Positions 15,423 to 17,142 of a DNA stretch of 17,142 bases are shown piece after piece. The position numbers and the translations under genes are program-made. The notes under the pieces are model-generated. The model made no database searches. It was given only the letters and a program-made list of their open reading frames with translations, and was not told the origin of the DNA. Numbering within the stretch: position 1 is the stretch's first letter; each line of letters opens with the position of its first letter. Source of the stretch: an uncultured Clostridium sp. (GTDB lineage: Bacteria > Bacillota > Clostridia > Lachnospirales > Lachnospiraceae). Location: assembly GCA_905192625.1 (NCBI GenBank), contig CAJJLI010000004.1, positions 1 through 17,142 of the forward strand. Reading direction: 5' to 3'.

Positions 15423-17101
15423 TTAACGACGTAGTGCTTCAAAAACTCCATAGATATCTATTTTACCATAGCCCCATATGTTATTAATTGACTGATTCGG
15501 AACACGCTCTGCACCTCGAATTAGCATAGAACGTATTTCCACACCATCAATTCCTGTGTTATTACCTTTTAAAATCCCCCATTCTAGAAGCATCGCACTG
15601 ATTCCTGCCGCATGCGCTGCAGCCGCCCCGGTTCCAGTAATCGTTCCATAGGAATTGTTACTACCATTGGTTGGACAGATAATATCTACCCCCGGTGATG
15701 CTAATTCTGGCTTTAACAATCCAGTTCTTGTCAGCCCTCTGCTCGCATTATTATAGATACTATCTGTATCTACGTTATACGCTGTTATCGTGGTCGAGTA
15801 CACTGAGTTTCCTGGAGAAGTTATCGTTGTATCTGGATTTGGATTAATAAAATATGTTTCCTCTGAAACAATTCCTTCGGTTGGTAACCATACATGGTAG
15901 TCACTTGATTCTTTGTCTAAATTGTAGATTCGAAATTTCCACAATCCTTCCGTTGGTAGTAAACACCGTACTAATATTAACTGATCTCCCGTTGATGCTT
16001 CTGTAATACTATTATCTACCCATATGGTGGTAGGTTCGAAGATAAACTTAAAATCTCTGCACTCACGTAATGTAGGATATACCTGGGATATATACTCACC
16101 CGTTGGAGAAGTTATATCAACTGAGATTTTATACGGTGAACTTTTCCATATTTCCATAGCGAAGCCATATTCATTCTTCCCTACCCTAACTTGAAATTCG
16201 TTAGGCTCAACGCTTGGATCTAGTACTCCATAATGATGCTTTCTAGTTAGCCCTTCATTCCCTGCCGCAATAGCAACCGACATCCCTGCACGATTTGAAA
16301 TATCTGAAAGGTACGAACTTAAGATTCCCCTTCCATCATACTACCTTGGTTGGTTCCTATTGCTACACATATGGAAAGTGGTTTTTTTAATCTATCCGCT
16401 TGCATCATCGCATAATTCAATGCAAACAGCACATCTGTTTCCTGATAGCAAACCGTATCTTCTGAAATACAAAACATCTCTTTCGTTATTTTCTTTGCGT
16501 GTTTTAATTTAACTATAATAAACTCTGCATCTGGAACTACGCCACTAAAATTCTCACCACTGTTCTCATTTCCAGCGATAATCCCAGCAATTGCAGTTCC
16601 ATGTCCAGTATCATCTGTTGTCGGTACTACACTATGAGGATCTTCTGATTTTAAGGCAAAATTTATTACATCCTTACTATATATCGTACCAAATCCCATT
16701 TCATTTGTTGCTTTCTCTGGTTCATTGATCGTTTGATCCCATATCGATGTAATCTTAGTAGTCTTATCTTGCTTTATAAATGCTTCATGCAAATAATTGA
16801 TTCCAGTATCAATAACTGCAACCAGTATGCCCTGCCCTCTCATACCCAAACTCGGATTCCTCTGCACATCCGTTACCCTAGAAGCATTCAGACTTGAACT
16901 TGCTTGTGTAGTATAACAAAATGGAAATGCTTGATACCCAAATTGCTCAGTACTACAACGATCAATTAAGTTAACTGGTACACTTACCATAGAGTAACGA
17001 TTATTAATAGGAATAGCCTCATAATTTGCAGCAACTGATTCAAGCAGTCTATTTTCCAATATAATATCTGCATAATCCTCACTTATTATTTTATTTACCA
17101 T
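15423..17101 (-). pseudogene. Csp-like subtilisin-family pseudoprotease, copy 3, split by a one-base deletion
   Basis: The most upstream and most divergent paralogue. The first frame (17101 down to 16319) runs 260 residues from MVNKIISEDYADI and ends abnormally in GSMMEGES. A second frame continues the protein from about 16338 to 15423. Both intact copies read Q-G-S-H-D-G-R-G here; restoring one base (G on the plus strand, after 16339) gives QGSHDGRGILSSYLSDISN and a full 559-residue product. The internal ATG at 16283 has no usable ribosome site, so the second half is probably not made alone. Asp98 and His167 lie in the first part. In the second part the nucleophile position is again Gly (codon GGG, 15627-15629) in TGTGAAAAHAAG. 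Start at 17101 follows GAGG by 10 bases. It is either a real pseudogene or a sequencing error. Confidence 0.85.
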
Positions 17102-17142
17102 ACATTGCTTGCCTCAACACATACTTCTTCTTATATAAATAT

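Noticed and set aside
15423..16283. Second half of copy 3 as an independent short gene starting at MSVAIAAGNEG
   Set aside because: AGGG directly abuts the ATG, leaving no spacing for ribosome binding, and the start lies in the middle of the conserved fold.
16319..16345. Programmed -1 frameshift joining the two halves of copy 3
   Set aside because: No good slippery heptamer precedes the stop, both paralogues are uninterrupted here, and a single missing base explains the break fully.
1..17142. CRISPR arrays, tRNA or rRNA genes, complete insertion sequences
   Set aside because: No regularly spaced identical repeats, no RNA gene signatures other than the riboswitch, and no transposase frame were found.

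Overview
The window is low-GC DNA with clostridial-style Shine-Dalgarno sites, a yybP-ykoY/mntP cassette, a MoxR/DUF58/transglutaminase operon and tandem Csp-like subtilases. Together these suggest an anaerobic, spore-forming member of the Clostridia, probably Lachnospiraceae. This is inferred from gene families only; no marker gene is present.

Left part (22-4355, minus strand): an ABC export operon read right to left. It encodes a LolD/MacB-type ATPase, an 820-residue surface protein of NEW3/CARDB-like Ig repeats with a signal peptide and C-terminal anchor, a 97-residue unrecognised one-helix membrane protein, and the N-terminal part of a MacB/FtsX-type permease. The permease frame stops 21 bases before the window edge, where base composition changes. 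An 11-bp perfect hairpin sits directly 5' of the small gene's ribosome binding site.

Middle part (4650-10273, minus strand): a cytidylate-kinase-like protein with its own extended -10 promoter and a two-tier terminator, preceded by the classic trio moxR-type AAA+ ATPase, DUF58 protein and membrane transglutaminase. The trio has a candidate promoter with a 16-bp palindrome over its spacer and -10. A gene-poor stretch of about 600 bases follows (10274-10868).

Plus-strand cassette (10869-11653): a consensus sigma-A promoter, a manganese-sensing yybP-ykoY riboswitch with a transcription terminator, and the manganese exporter gene mntP. It converges on the next block across a shared bidirectional terminator.

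Right part (11776-17101, minus strand): three tandem, clearly paralogous subtilisin-like proteins of the Csp (germination protease) type. All three keep the catalytic Asp, His and oxyanion Asn but have Gly in place of the nucleophilic Ser, in the sequence Gly-Thr-Gly where active enzymes have Gly-Thr-Ser. They are therefore predicted pseudoproteases. The most upstream copy also carries a one-base deletion that splits it. The first two copies share an upstream block with a CATATGTATATA core that may be a sporulation-type promoter. This pseudoprotease array is the most interesting feature of the window.
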